DNA of 64,000 nucleotides. Source: Streptomyces netropsis (GTDB taxonomy: Bacteria; Actinomycetota; Actinomycetes; Streptomycetales; Streptomycetaceae). Numbering within the stretch: the stretch's first letter is position 1; every line of letters begins with the position of its first letter. Position numbers and translations under genes: made by a program. The DNA lies in contig NZ_JACHJG010000003.1 of assembly GCF_014203545.1 (NCBI RefSeq), positions 742,627 to 806,626 on the forward strand. The letters run 5' to 3'. This document shows positions 33,401 through 42,424 of this stretch, piece by piece. Under the pieces are notes generated by a model, which saw only the letters and a list, made by a program, of their open reading frames with translations, ran no database searches and was not told the origin of the DNA.

Positions 33401-34309
33401 TCAGCGCCCGCCCGTCCGCACCGCGCCCGCGCTCGCCGCGACCACCATCGCGATCGCGGCGCACTGCGACAGCGACAGCCCCTGGTCCAGCACCAGATAG
33501 CCCGCCGTCGCGGCAAGGGCCGGTGACAGACTCGTCAGCACCGCGAACGTCGCCGCGGGCAGCCGCCGCAGGGCGAGCAGTTCCAGGGTGTAGGGCACAC
33601 CCGAGCTCATCACCGCGATCGCCAGGCCCAGACCGAGCACCCCCGGCTCCAGCAGCGCCCCGCCCGACGCCTCGACGCCCAGCGGCAGGCTGACCAGCGC
33701 GGCGACGGCCATCGCGACCGCCAGGCCGTCCAGCCGTGGGAAACGGGCGCCCGCACGGGCACTGAGCACGATGTACGCCGCCCACATCGCCCCGGCGCCC
33801 AGCGCGAAGGACACGCCCGCGACGTTGAGTTCGCTGAAGCCGCCGCGGCCCAGCAGGCAGACTCCGGCCAGCGCGAGAGCGGCCCACAGCAGGCCGGCGG
33901 CACGACGCGAGGCGACGACGGACAGCAGCAGCGGGCCGAGCACCTCGACGGCGACCGCCGCCCCCAGCGGGATACGGTCGATCGCCTGGTAGAAGAGGAT
34001 GTTCATGCCGCCGAGAGCCAGGCCGAACCCGCCGGCCACCGCCCAGTCGGCGCGCGCGTACCCGCGCAGCCGGGGCCGGGCGACGACCAGCAGCAGCAAC
34101 GCGGCGAACGTCACCCGCAGCGCGACCGTGCCGAGCGCCCCGGCCCGGGGGAACAGCAGCGCGGCGAAGGCCGACCCGAACTGGACGGACACCGCCCCGG
34201 CCAGCACCAGGCCGACGCCGCCGAGGGTGCCGCGCCCCGGGGTGTGGCGAAGGAGAACAGGCGTGGCGGCCGCCGTCGTCGCGGACGAGTTGTGCACCGT
34301 GGATGTCAT
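33401..34309 (-). CDS. EamA-family (RhtA-like) exporter
   Basis: A roughly 302-residue protein with ten predicted helices in two EamA halves: GLVLAGAVSVQFGSAFAALL, GGMNILFYQAIDRIPLGAAV (conserved IPLGxAVAxEFxGPL-like stretch), AGAMWAAYIVLSARAG, and SSGVPYTLELLALRRLPAAT. RhtA-like members export amino acids such as threonine/homoserine; the actual substrate here is unknown. ATG 34309 or ATG 34327 can be the start; neither has an ideally spaced ribosome site. The gene is divergent to a LysR gene 69 bases away. Confidence 0.88.
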   Translation of the reverse strand: MTSTVHNSSATTAAATPVLLRHTPGRGTLGGVGLVLAGAVSVQFGSAFAALLFPRAGALGTVALRVTFAALLLLVVARPRLRGYARADWAVAGGFGLALGGMNILFYQAIDRIPLGAAVAVEVLGPLLLSVVASRRAAGLLWAALALAGVCLLGRGGFSELNVAGVSFALGAGAMWAAYIVLSARAGARFPRLDGLAVAMAVAALVSLPLGVEASGGALLEPGVLGLGLAIAVMSSGVPYTLELLALRRLPAATFAVLTSLSPALAATAGYLVLDQGLSLSQCAAIAMVVAASAGAVRTGGR

Positions 34310-34346
34310 GCCCTTCACGCTAGGCATCCGACTACACGGTGTGAAA

Positions 34347-34360
34347 TGCCGATCGCGGCA
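34347..34360. promoter_or_regulatory. Inverted repeat between EamA and LysR genes
   Basis: TGCCG-ATCG-CGGCA stands in the 69-base divergent space, 19 bases before the LysR start. LysR regulators bind short interrupted palindromes in such positions, so it is a candidate binding site. Confidence 0.45.
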
Positions 34361-34378
34361 CGGTTATGCTCCTGAAGC

Positions 34379-35242
34379 ATGACCATCGAGCTGCGGCACC
34401 TGCGTGCCTTCCTCGCCATCGCCGACGCGGGCAACGTCACCCGCGCCGCAGCCCGCCTCCACGTGAGCCAGCCCGCCCTCTCCCGGACCCTGCGCCAACT
34501 CGAGGACCACCTGGGCGCCCGCCTCGTCGACCGCTCCACCCACCACCTCGAACTGACCGCCGAGGGCCACACCTTCCGCGACAAGGCCACCGCGGCCCTC
34601 GCCGCCGTCGAGACCGCCCTCGACCCCAAGGGGCTACGAAGCTGGCCCCTGCGCCTCGGCCACACCTGGGCCGCGCTCGGCGACCACACCATCCCGCTGC
34701 TGCGCCGCTGGGACGAGACGCACCCCGGCACTCCGCTGGAGCTCCTCCGCATCGACGACCGCACGGCGGGCCTCACGCAAGGCAGGGTCGACGCGGCCCT
34801 GCTGCGCGGCGCGGTCACCTCGCCCGGACTCCGCACGGAGCCGCTGCTGTCGGAGACGAGGGTGGTGGTCATGCCGGCGGACAGCCCGCTGGCGGCCCTC
34901 CCCCGGGTCACCCTGGCCGACCTCGTCGACCGTCCGATCGCCGTCAACACCGTCTCCGGCACCACGACGACGGACCTGTGGCCGCCGGGTGCCCGACCCG
35001 TCGCGACCATCGAGGTGACCAACACCGACGAGTGGCTCATCGTCATCGCCGCGGGCCGCGCCCTCGGGGTCTCCACATCGGCCACCCCGAGCAACCACAC
35101 GCACCCCGCGCTGGTCTACCGCCCGCTCGCGGACGCGCCGACCGTTCCCGTCGTCCTCGCCTGGCGCGAGGGCCCGGGCCACCCGGCCGTCCCCGACCTG
35201 GTGGCCCTCGCACACGAGGTCCTCGCGACGGGAAGGGCCTGA
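34379..35242 (+). CDS. LysR-family transcriptional regulator
   Basis: A 287-residue regulator. The N-terminal wHTH is MTIELRHLRAFLAIADAGNV followed by ARLHVSQPALSRTLRQLEDH, textbook LysR. From about 90 to 285 lies the periplasmic-binding-like effector domain (PLRLGHTWAALGDHTIPLL, VDAALLRGAVTSPGLRTEPL, VVVMPADSPLAALPRVTLAD). It is divergent from the EamA exporter, its probable target. The effector is unknown. ATG 34379 is the only reasonable start, ahead of the complete HTH. Confidence 0.93.
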   Translation: MTIELRHLRAFLAIADAGNVTRAAARLHVSQPALSRTLRQLEDHLGARLVDRSTHHLELTAEGHTFRDKATAALAAVETALDPKGLRSWPLRLGHTWAALGDHTIPLLRRWDETHPGTPLELLRIDDRTAGLTQGRVDAALLRGAVTSPGLRTEPLLSETRVVVMPADSPLAALPRVTLADLVDRPIAVNTVSGTTTTDLWPPGARPVATIEVTNTDEWLIVIAAGRALGVSTSATPSNHTHPALVYRPLADAPTVPVVLAWREGPGHPAVPDLVALAHEVLATGRA

Positions 35243-35384
35243 CCAGGACTGCCAAGGTCTGACCGGGCCCCGCCCACGCCGCCTCCCTCACAGCGACCCG
35301 ACTCGTCACCTGACGCACCAAGCGTCCGGCGGAACTCGTCCCCACCGGTCGGGCACGATGTGGGTTCACGCAGTCGACCGGCCG

Positions 35385-36443
35385 TCAGGACCGCGTCGCC
35401 CTCCTGCACTCGTCCCCGGAGGACTCGCCCCGCCCGACCGGCGCGCTGCGGTCGTACGGGTCGACCTCCGCGCCCGCCTCGTCCGCCCGGCGGTCCGTGC
35501 CGAAGGGCGGGGTGAAGTAGCCCGTGGGGGCGCCGCAGCCGCCGTTGGTCATGTCGTACTTGTGCGAGACGATCGAGAACGTGCCCGGCTCGGTGATCAC
35601 CTTGTCAGGGTCGTCCCAGCTCAGGACCAGCTCGCGCCGGACGATCGTGCGCACGATCTCGTCGTCGCCGCCCGCGTCCGCGCGGGTGACCGGGTAGACG
35701 AAGGTGACATCGGCGGTCACCTGGAGCGCGCCGCGCTCGCCCTCCCGGTAGGTGAGCCGGCCCCGGGTCTTCACGACGTCGCCGACCAGGTGGGTGCGGG
35801 AGGGCTGGAAGCGGCTGAAGAGGAGGAGGGGGTCGTTCTTCTCGCTCGGGGTTCGGAAAGCGGTGTGCAGAAGTTCTTGGACGTCCTTCTGCCGCGGGTT
35901 GATCAGTGCAATCGCCTTCTCGGGGCGCTCGCCCCGCAGCACCCCGCGGTCCAGGCCGGACGCGACGAGGAAGTCCCGGCTGCGGGCGAGGGCCCGCTCG
36001 ACCTCGGCCGCGCTCATCCAGCCGACCGCCCCGGCCTTCGGCACGGTGATCCCCGCCGCTCCGCTCGCCCAGCCCGCCGCCGGCGACCCGCGGAACGGCT
36101 CGTCCATGGTGGGGCGTTGGGCCGCCTCCGCCGGGGATTCGGAGTCGTCGCCGGCGAACAGGTCCACTACCCGCCCCGGCGCGAGTGCCACCACCAGCAG
36201 CACCAGCGAGGCCAGCAGCCCGGCCACGTACCAGCCCGTGCGCCGCTTGGGCCGCGCGGGCGTGTAGCTGCGCCAGCCCTCCGGGCCGCGGTCGGGCTCC
36301 GCGCGCAGCCGCTTCGCCACCTCGCGGGCCCGCGCCGACGGCTCCTTGGGCGCGTCGGCGGTACCCGCCACCGACTCGCGCAGAAACCGCTCCCACTCCT
36401 CGTCGGACCTGGACGAGCCGTCCGGCTCCGTACCCGCGCCCAT
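35385..36443 (-). CDS. Single-span membrane protein of unknown function
   Basis: A 352-residue protein. An acidic N-terminal segment (SRSDEEWERFLRESVAGTAD) precedes an Arg-rich stretch and one membrane helix at about 70-92 (TGWYVAGLLASLVLLVVALA). The large extracellular part includes WMSAAEVERALARSRDFLVA, INPRQKDVQELLHTAF, and a beta-rich domain (LQVTADVTFVYPVTRA, RRELVLSWDDPDKVITE). A conserved Streptomyces-type protein without a known function; NTF2-like folding of the outer domain is possible. ATG 36443 has AGGGGG eight bases upstream and is preferred to upstream in-frame ATGs. Confidence 0.78.
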   Translation of the reverse strand: MGAGTEPDGSSRSDEEWERFLRESVAGTADAPKEPSARAREVAKRLRAEPDRGPEGWRSYTPARPKRRTGWYVAGLLASLVLLVVALAPGRVVDLFAGDDSESPAEAAQRPTMDEPFRGSPAAGWASGAAGITVPKAGAVGWMSAAEVERALARSRDFLVASGLDRGVLRGERPEKAIALINPRQKDVQELLHTAFRTPSEKNDPLLLFSRFQPSRTHLVGDVVKTRGRLTYREGERGALQVTADVTFVYPVTRADAGGDDEIVRTIVRRELVLSWDDPDKVITEPGTFSIVSHKYDMTNGGCGAPTGYFTPPFGTDRRADEAGAEVDPYDRSAPVGRGESSGDECRRATRS

Positions 36444-36545
36444 CCCCAACCCCCTGGCCATCAGTAGTCCGCAGCCCACTCCCCTGGGACGCGTCCGCAT
36501 GATGACACAGGGCGCTGACAGTGAGGCTTCCTGGCCGACCGCCGC

Positions 36546-37985
36546 TCACCCCGGCGGCAGCGAGCGGAGGAGGGCTTCCAGGACGGACGGGAAGGCGTGG
36601 TCCGCTGCGGTCCCGTAGGCGACGACCAGGGCGTCGGGGGCATCGGACGCGCCGGGGGCGTCGGCGTGCCGGAAGCGGCTCAGGCCCTCCAGGGCGAGGC
36701 CGTTCCACGCGGCGGCCTGCAGGGCCGTGCGTTCCGTGCCCGGCGGGAGTTCGAGCACGGCGTGCAGTCCGGCGGCGATGCCGGTGACGCGGACGTGCGG
36801 GGCGTGTTCGGCGAGGGCGGCCACGATCTGGTCGCGGCGGCGGCGGTAGCGCAACCGCATCGCGCGGACGTGACGGTCGTACGCGCCCGAGGTGATGAAC
36901 TCCGCCAGCGTGAGCTGGTCGAGGACGCCCGACCCCCACTCCCCCGTGCGCTTGAGCGCCAGCACGTCACCGACCAGGTGTTCCGGCAGCACGAGCCAGC
37001 CGAGCCGCAGGCCCGGGGCGAGGGACTTGCTCGCCGTGCCGCAGTAGACGACGTGTTCGGGGCTCAGGCCCTGGAGGGAGCCGACGGGCTGTCTGTCGTA
37101 GCGGAACTCGCCGTCGTAGTCGTCCTCCAGGATCAGCCCGCCGGTGCGCGAGGCCCAGTCGACGACGGCGGCACGCCGGTCGGGGTGGAGCGGCGCGCCC
37201 GTCGGGAACTGATGGGCCGGGGTGAGCAGCACCGCCCGTACGTTCTTGTGCGCGTCCAACGCACCGATGTCGGCGCCTCCTTGGTCGACCGGCAGCGGCC
37301 GGCCCCGCAGTCCGGCGCGGGCGATGACGTCCCGGTGGAACCACAACCCGTACTCCTCGACGCCCAGTTCGCGCACCCCCCGCTGCCGCAGCACCCTGCT
37401 GAGCAGGGCGAGCCCCTGCATATAACCCGCGCACACCACGATCCGGTCCGGGTCCGTGCGGACGCCCCGGGCCCGGGCGAGGTAGTCCGCGAGTGCGGCC
37501 CGCAGCTCGGGGCGGCCCATGCCGTCGCTGTAGCCGAGCGCCTCGTTCGGCGCCTTGGCCAAGGCGCGGCGGGCGGCGGAGAGCCAGGCTGCGCGGGGGA
37601 AGGCGGAGACGTCGGCCGAGTTGGTGCGCAGGTCGTACGTGGGGCGGGCGGGCGGCCGGGGCCGGGCGGGGCGGCGCTCCGGGGCGCGGGGCGCGGCGCG
37701 CCGGGCGACGCGGGTGCCGGAGCCCTGCCGGGCGGTGAGCCAGCCCTCGGCGACGAGCTCGCCGTACGCGTCGGCGACGGTGTTGCGGGCCAGCCCCAGG
37801 TCGACGGCGAGCGAGCGGGAGGAGGGCAACCGGGTGCCGGGCACGAGGCGGCCCGTACGGACGGCGTCGCGCAGGGCACGGATCAGATTGGCCCGTACGC
37901 CACCCGGCCCGGTGAGGTCCAGATGCAGATCGGCGCCGCCGGGGGGCGGTGTGGCGTCCTGAGAAGTGGCCCATGATTCCCGCAT
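36546..37985 (-). CDS. MocR/PdxR-type regulator (GntR wHTH fused to aminotransferase fold)
   Basis: A 479-residue protein. Residues about 25-95 are a GntR winged helix (RLPSSRSLAVDLGLARNTVA). Residues about 115-475 have the fold of class I aminotransferases with the PLP lysine in CGTASKSLAPGLRLGW and DDYDGEFRYDRQPVGSLQGL. MocR proteins sense pyridoxal phosphate or amino compounds and switch neighbouring genes. It is divergent from the AhpD-like gene at 38033, 47 bases away, the likely target. The palindrome ATGGACCAT lies at 37989-37997 in this space. A fossil of a second MocR end is at 30071. Confidence 0.92.
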   Translation of the reverse strand: MRESWATSQDATPPPGGADLHLDLTGPGGVRANLIRALRDAVRTGRLVPGTRLPSSRSLAVDLGLARNTVADAYGELVAEGWLTARQGSGTRVARRAAPRAPERRPARPRPPARPTYDLRTNSADVSAFPRAAWLSAARRALAKAPNEALGYSDGMGRPELRAALADYLARARGVRTDPDRIVVCAGYMQGLALLSRVLRQRGVRELGVEEYGLWFHRDVIARAGLRGRPLPVDQGGADIGALDAHKNVRAVLLTPAHQFPTGAPLHPDRRAAVVDWASRTGGLILEDDYDGEFRYDRQPVGSLQGLSPEHVVYCGTASKSLAPGLRLGWLVLPEHLVGDVLALKRTGEWGSGVLDQLTLAEFITSGAYDRHVRAMRLRYRRRRDQIVAALAEHAPHVRVTGIAAGLHAVLELPPGTERTALQAAAWNGLALEGLSRFRHADAPGASDAPDALVVAYGTAADHAFPSVLEALLRSLPPG

Positions 37986-38032
37986 GGAAATGGACCATAC
38001 CCGTGGGCTAACCCGACCGTAGTGTCATGGGT

Positions 38033-38509
38033 ATGACGAACGACGCCACCCCCCACAGCCACGGTCCCCGGATGCACTTCCACAAGCTGGCCCCCGAGGT
38101 CCAGAAGGCGATGTACGGCCTGGAAATGGCCGCTCGCAAGGGCCTCGACCCCACCCTGATCGAGCTGGTCAAGATCCGCGCATCGCAGCTCAACCACTGC
38201 GCCTTCTGCATCGACATGCACATCAAGGACGCCCGGAAGGCGGGCATGACGGAGGAGCGCATCTACCTCCTCAACGCCTGGGAGGAGGCGGCCGGCTACT
38301 ACACGGAGAAGGAGCAGGCGGCCATCGCCCTCACCGAGGCCGTCACGGTCCTCACCGACGGCTTCGTCCCGGACGCGGTCTACGACCGGGCCGCCGCGCA
38401 GTTCGAGGAGCAGGAACTGGCCCAGCTCATCGCCCTCATCACCACCATCAACGCCTGGAACCGCATCGGCGTCACCACCCGCATGACGCCGGGGCTGTAC
38501 GAGGCCTGA
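38033..38509 (+). CDS. Carboxymuconolactone decarboxylase/AhpD-like protein
   Basis: A 158-residue CMD-family protein with the redox-active CxxC and His of AhpD-like members: LNHCAFCIDMHIKDARKAG. N-terminal KLAPEVQKAMYGLEMAARKG and the following helices match the all-alpha CMD fold. Members are peroxidase partners or thiol oxidoreductases rather than true decarboxylases. ATG 38033 or 38027 starts it; there is no ribosome site and TAGTGT ends four bases before 38027, so a leaderless message is possible. Divergent from the MocR gene, its probable regulator. Confidence 0.9.
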   Translation: MTNDATPHSHGPRMHFHKLAPEVQKAMYGLEMAARKGLDPTLIELVKIRASQLNHCAFCIDMHIKDARKAGMTEERIYLLNAWEEAAGYYTEKEQAAIALTEAVTVLTDGFVPDAVYDRAAAQFEEQELAQLIALITTINAWNRIGVTTRMTPGLYEA

Positions 38510-38548
38510 CGGCGGGCACAGCCGAACGACAAACGCATAGTGTGACCG

Positions 38549-38585
38549 ATCGCCTCCCCGCTCGTTGTCCCGTGCGGGGGGCGAT
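38549..38585 (+). terminator. Probable hairpin terminator after the CMD gene
   Basis: ATCGCCTCCCCGC (38549-38561) and GCGGGGGGCGAT (38574-38585) form a stem with one bulged base, followed by TTTCTC. It lies 40 bases after the stop. Confidence 0.55.
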
Positions 38586-38695
38586 TTCTCATGTCCGGCA
38601 CCGGCCCGTGGCGCATCATGGTGGCAAGCCCCTCATGGCAGTCCGGCACATGTATCCACGGCCAGAGAAGGGGGCCCGACATGGGAGGTCTCGCG

Positions 38696-39274
38696 ATGAC
38701 GGCGCCGCTGCCCGACCACGAGCTGGCACACCTGCTCGAGGCCTACGAGCACCTGGAGGTGCCCGAAGGCCATCGAGCGGAACTCATCGGGGGGGAGATC
38801 GTCATCTCACCGTCACCCACGAACTTCCACAACTGGCTGTACAGCGGCCTGCACCACCTGATCGGCCAGGGCACGCCGGATGACTGGGCGGTCACCAACA
38901 CCGCCACCGTCTTCCTCCCCGCCACCGACGAGAGGTACATCCCCGACCTCCTCGTCTGCCCCGTGGACGCGCTGCTCCGGGACCCCGACGAGTGGCGGTT
39001 CGCCGCCGAGGACGTGCTGCTCGCCGCCGAGATCACCTCGCCGTCGACCGCCCGGCGCGACCGCGGGCCCAAGGTCTGGGGCTACGCCCACTCCCAGGTG
39101 CCGATCTACCTTCTCGTGGACCCGCACGACGGTGACGGGAACACCACGGTGCACTCGAACCCGGACGGTGAAGGCCGCTACCGGGACGTGCACCGCGTGG
39201 CGTTCGGGGAGAAACTGCACCTCCCCGAACCCTTCAGCCTCGACCTCGACACCTCGGTCTTCCTCAAGCCCTAG
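38696..39274 (+). CDS. Uma2-family (PD-(D/E)XK nuclease-like) protein
   Basis: A 192-residue protein of the Uma2/DUF820 family. The restriction-like core is PEGHRAELIGGEIVISPSPT, ERYIPDLLVCPVDALL (the PD motif), and LLAAEITSPSTARRDRGPK (ExT..K). The C-terminal strands include VPIYLLVDPHDGDGNTTV. Family members are abundant in Streptomyces and cyanobacteria; nuclease activity is inferred from the fold and no biological role is fixed. ATG 38696 has GGGAGG seven bases upstream; ATG 38681 is also served by a site. Convergent with the betaine operon. Confidence 0.88.
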   Translation: MTAPLPDHELAHLLEAYEHLEVPEGHRAELIGGEIVISPSPTNFHNWLYSGLHHLIGQGTPDDWAVTNTATVFLPATDERYIPDLLVCPVDALLRDPDEWRFAAEDVLLAAEITSPSTARRDRGPKVWGYAHSQVPIYLLVDPHDGDGNTTVHSNPDGEGRYRDVHRVAFGEKLHLPEPFSLDLDTSVFLKP

Positions 39275-39287
39275 AGATTCCAGAGCC

Positions 39288-40268
39288 TTAAGGAATCCAC
39301 GCCTTCCACACGTCCGGGTGCCGCTGCACCCACCGCTTCGCGGCCTCCTCCGCCGGGAGCTTGTCCTCGGCGATCATCTGCGAGACCTCGTTCTGGTCCT
39401 TCTTCGACCAGCTGAAGTTCTTCAGGAAACGGGCCGCCTTGCCGCCCTTCTCCGTGAACTCCGCGTTGAAGTACTTCTTCAGCGACGACGTCGGATAGGC
39501 GCAGTCGATCGTCTCCGGATCGGCCGTGCCCTTCTCCGCGCACGCGTCCGTGTACTTCGGCAGCTTCACCTCGACCATGGGCACCTCGTTGAAGAGCCAC
39601 TGCGGCTCGTACCAATAGGTGAGGAACGGCTGCTTCTTCTTGGCGAACTGCTTGATCTGTGTGATCTGCGCCGCCTCGGAGCCCGCGAAGACGACCTGGT
39701 AGTCCAGGTTCAGGTTCTTCACGAGCGCCTTGTCGTTGGTGACGTACGACGGGGAGCCGTCGAGCAGCTGGCCCTTGCCGCCGCTCTCGCCCGTGCGCAG
39801 CTGCGACGCGTACTTGTTGAGGTTCCTCCAGTCCAGGACGTCCGGGTGGGCGTCGGCGAAGTACTTGGGGACGAACCAGCCGATGTGCCCGGTGACCCCG
39901 AGGTCGCCGCCGGGCGCGATCGTCTTCTTGTCCTTGACGTACCGCTGCTCCTGGTCCGGGTGGCCCCAGTCCTCCATGATCGCGTCGACGCGGCCCTGGC
40001 TGAGCGCGTCCCAGGCGGGCACCTCGTCGACCTGGACGGTGTCGACGCGGTAGCCCAGCTCGTGCTCCAGCAGGTACTGGGCGACGGCGGTGTTGGCGCG
40101 GGCGCCCACCCACGACTGGACGGACAGGGTCACGGTCTTCGCACCGGCCGCGTTGGCGTAGGGCGAGGCCTGCTTGGTCATGTCGGCCGCCCCGCAGCCG
40201 GTGGCGGCGAGGAGTCCGAGGGTGCCCGCGAGGGCGGCCCCGATGGTGATGATGCGCTTACGAGCCAT
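39288..40268 (-). CDS. Glycine betaine/choline ABC transporter substrate-binding lipoprotein
   Basis: A 326-residue OpuAC-type binding lipoprotein. The signal (RKRIITIGAALAGTLGLLA) ends at the lipobox ATGC. The mature part carries the betaine-binding family pattern: TVTLSVQSWVGARANTAVAQ, YRVDTVQVDEVPAWDALSQG, VDAIMEDWGHPDQEQRYV, PFLTYWYEPQWLFNEV, FLKNFSWSKKDQNEVSQMI. It captures quaternary amines outside the membrane for the permease encoded one base upstream. It is the last gene of the five-gene betaine operon. Confidence 0.93.
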   Translation of the reverse strand: MARKRIITIGAALAGTLGLLAATGCGAADMTKQASPYANAAGAKTVTLSVQSWVGARANTAVAQYLLEHELGYRVDTVQVDEVPAWDALSQGRVDAIMEDWGHPDQEQRYVKDKKTIAPGGDLGVTGHIGWFVPKYFADAHPDVLDWRNLNKYASQLRTGESGGKGQLLDGSPSYVTNDKALVKNLNLDYQVVFAGSEAAQITQIKQFAKKKQPFLTYWYEPQWLFNEVPMVEVKLPKYTDACAEKGTADPETIDCAYPTSSLKKYFNAEFTEKGGKAARFLKNFSWSKKDQNEVSQMIAEDKLPAEEAAKRWVQRHPDVWKAWIP

Positions 40269-40269
40269 G

Positions 40270-42333
40270 TCAGGCCCCCTTTCCGGCGCGGGCCTTCGTC
40301 GGCTGGGTGACCCTGTCGAGCATCAGGCCCAGGCAGGCGATCGCGACACCCGCCATGAGCCCGGTGGCCAGGTCGCCCTGGGCGAGGCCGAAGACGACCT
40401 CGTAGCCGAGGGCGCCGCCACCGACGAGACCGCCGATGATGACGACGGACAGCACCAGCACCACGGCCTGGTTGACCGCGAGCAGCAGCTCCGGGCGGGC
40501 CAGCGGGAACTGCACCTGCCGCAACTGCTGGCCGCTGGTCGCGCCGAGCGAGCGGGCGGACTCCATGGCGCCCGGGTTCACCTGGCGCAGGCCCTGGCTG
40601 GTGATGCGGACGACGGCCGGCAGCGCGTAGACGATCGCGGCGGCCGCCGCCGGTGCCCGGCCGACGCCGAACAGGGCGACGACGGGGATCAGGTACACGA
40701 ACTGCGGCATCGTCTGGAAGACGTCCAGGACCGGGCGCAGCACCCGCTCCGTGCGGCGGCTGCGCGCGGCGCCGACGGCGATGGCGAAGCCGAGGACGAG
40801 CGTCACGGCGACGGCCGCGAGCACCTGCGACAGGGTGTCCATGGAGCTTTCCCAGCGGCCGAGCACACCGATCGCGCCCAGCGCGAGAACGGCGGTCAGG
40901 GCGGTGCGCCAAGTGCCGATCAGCCAAGCGAGGGCGGCGACGATCAGCAGCGCGCCCCACCAGGGGAGGCCCTGGAGGCCGTCGCGCAGCGGGTCGAGGA
41001 CCCAGCCGGTGTAGTGCGCGGCCCAGTCGGCGGTGCCGCCGATGCCGGGGACGCCGGAGTAGAGGTGGTCGACCATCCAGTCCTTGGCGTCGTTGACCGG
41101 CGCCGCGATGGCCACGGTCCAGCCGTCCGGCCAGCTGAGGGCGCCCATGGCACGGCTGAGGACGGCGACGGCCGCGGTGACCACCGCCACCAGCGCCCAG
41201 CGCTGCCCGCCCTTCCCCTGGGTCTCGGTGCCCACGCGCTCGCCGGCCGCGGCGGTCGTCCGGTCCAGCACGATCGCCAGCAGCACGATCGGGACGCCGG
41301 CGGCCAGGGCGCTGCCGACGTCCACGGTCGACAGGGCCTGGTAGACGCGGTCACCGAGGCCGTCGGCGCCGATGACGGAGGCGATGACGGCCATCGACAG
41401 GGCCATCATGATGGTCTGGTTGACGCCGAGCAGCAGCTCGCGTCGGGCCAGCGGCAGCCGTGCGGTCAGCAGCCGCTGCCGCCCGGTGGCGCCGAGCGAC
41501 GCCACGGCCTCCAGCACCCCCTTGTCGGTGCCGCGCAGTCCCAGCGCGGTGAGCCGCGCCATCGGCGGGGCCGCGTAGACGACCGTGGCCAGCACGGCCG
41601 GGGCCACGCCGATGCCGAAGACCAGCACGATGGGCAGCAGGTACGCGAAGGCGGGCAGCGCCTGCATGGTGTCGAGGACGGGCCGCAGTACGCGGAACAT
41701 CCGGTCCGACAGGCCGCCGGCGAGGCCGAGCAGCGCGCCGAGGACGACGGACGCGGCGACGGCCACGGCCATCAGCGCGAGCGTCCGCATCGTCGGCACC
41801 CACATGTCCAGCAGCCCGCACACGGCGAGCGACGCCAGGGTGGTCGCGGCGACCTTGACCCCGGCGACCCGCCAGGCGAGGAGCGTCGCGGCCGCCGTCA
41901 CACCCGCCCAGCCGAGGGCGAGCAGCACGACGTAGACGGCGTGCACGGAGGTGACGATGGCGTTGCTGATGTGGCCGAAGAAGTACAGGAACACCCAGTG
42001 GCTGTCCCGGTTGTCGATGATCCAGTCGCTGACCTTGCCGAGCGGCTCGTCCAGGCCCACCGTCAGCGCGCCCGGCCAGCTGCCGCTGCCCCAACGGGCG
42101 TCGGCGAGCGGCACGAGCACCGCCGCGGCGACCGCGAGCAGCAGGAGCTTGCGAAGGCCGCGGTAGCGGTTCAGAAGGGTCAGGAGGCTGCGGCCGTCCG
42201 TGGCCGCCGACGCATCGGCGTCGGTGGCTCTACCGGGCGCGGGCGCGGCGGTCTTGCCGGGACGGGCGGGCATGGCGGGCTTTGCGGGCTTGGCCGACGG
42301 GGTCGGCTTCGCCGGAGACGTGGCGGCACTCAT
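40270..42333 (-). CDS. Glycine betaine/choline ABC transporter permease, double-domain
   Basis: A 687-residue permease made of two fused OpuAB-like halves, each with its own binding-protein-dependent EAA loop: first half LRGTDKGVLEAVASLGATGR, second half LRQVNPGAMESARSLGATSG. Both are preceded by a similar VLRPVLDTMQALPAFAYLLP / VLRPVLDVFQTMPQFVYLIP stretch. Two joined transmembrane domains in one chain would replace a homodimer. An N-terminal Pro/Ala/Lys-rich leader of about 45 residues is cytosolic. It works with the ATPase (91 bases upstream) and the lipoprotein (one base downstream). Confidence 0.92.
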   Translation of the reverse strand: MSAATSPAKPTPSAKPAKPAMPARPGKTAAPAPGRATDADASAATDGRSLLTLLNRYRGLRKLLLLAVAAAVLVPLADARWGSGSWPGALTVGLDEPLGKVSDWIIDNRDSHWVFLYFFGHISNAIVTSVHAVYVVLLALGWAGVTAAATLLAWRVAGVKVAATTLASLAVCGLLDMWVPTMRTLALMAVAVAASVVLGALLGLAGGLSDRMFRVLRPVLDTMQALPAFAYLLPIVLVFGIGVAPAVLATVVYAAPPMARLTALGLRGTDKGVLEAVASLGATGRQRLLTARLPLARRELLLGVNQTIMMALSMAVIASVIGADGLGDRVYQALSTVDVGSALAAGVPIVLLAIVLDRTTAAAGERVGTETQGKGGQRWALVAVVTAAVAVLSRAMGALSWPDGWTVAIAAPVNDAKDWMVDHLYSGVPGIGGTADWAAHYTGWVLDPLRDGLQGLPWWGALLIVAALAWLIGTWRTALTAVLALGAIGVLGRWESSMDTLSQVLAAVAVTLVLGFAIAVGAARSRRTERVLRPVLDVFQTMPQFVYLIPVVALFGVGRAPAAAAAIVYALPAVVRITSQGLRQVNPGAMESARSLGATSGQQLRQVQFPLARPELLLAVNQAVVLVLSVVIIGGLVGGGALGYEVVFGLAQGDLATGLMAGVAIACLGLMLDRVTQPTKARAGKGA

Positions 42334-42424
42334 GCGAGCCTCCCGTCCGGTCGGGCGGGACGGGCCGTGGGGCGCGCCACCGCGAGCGGGGCCGCCGGGG
42401 CCGTCGTGCGATACGTACCTACGC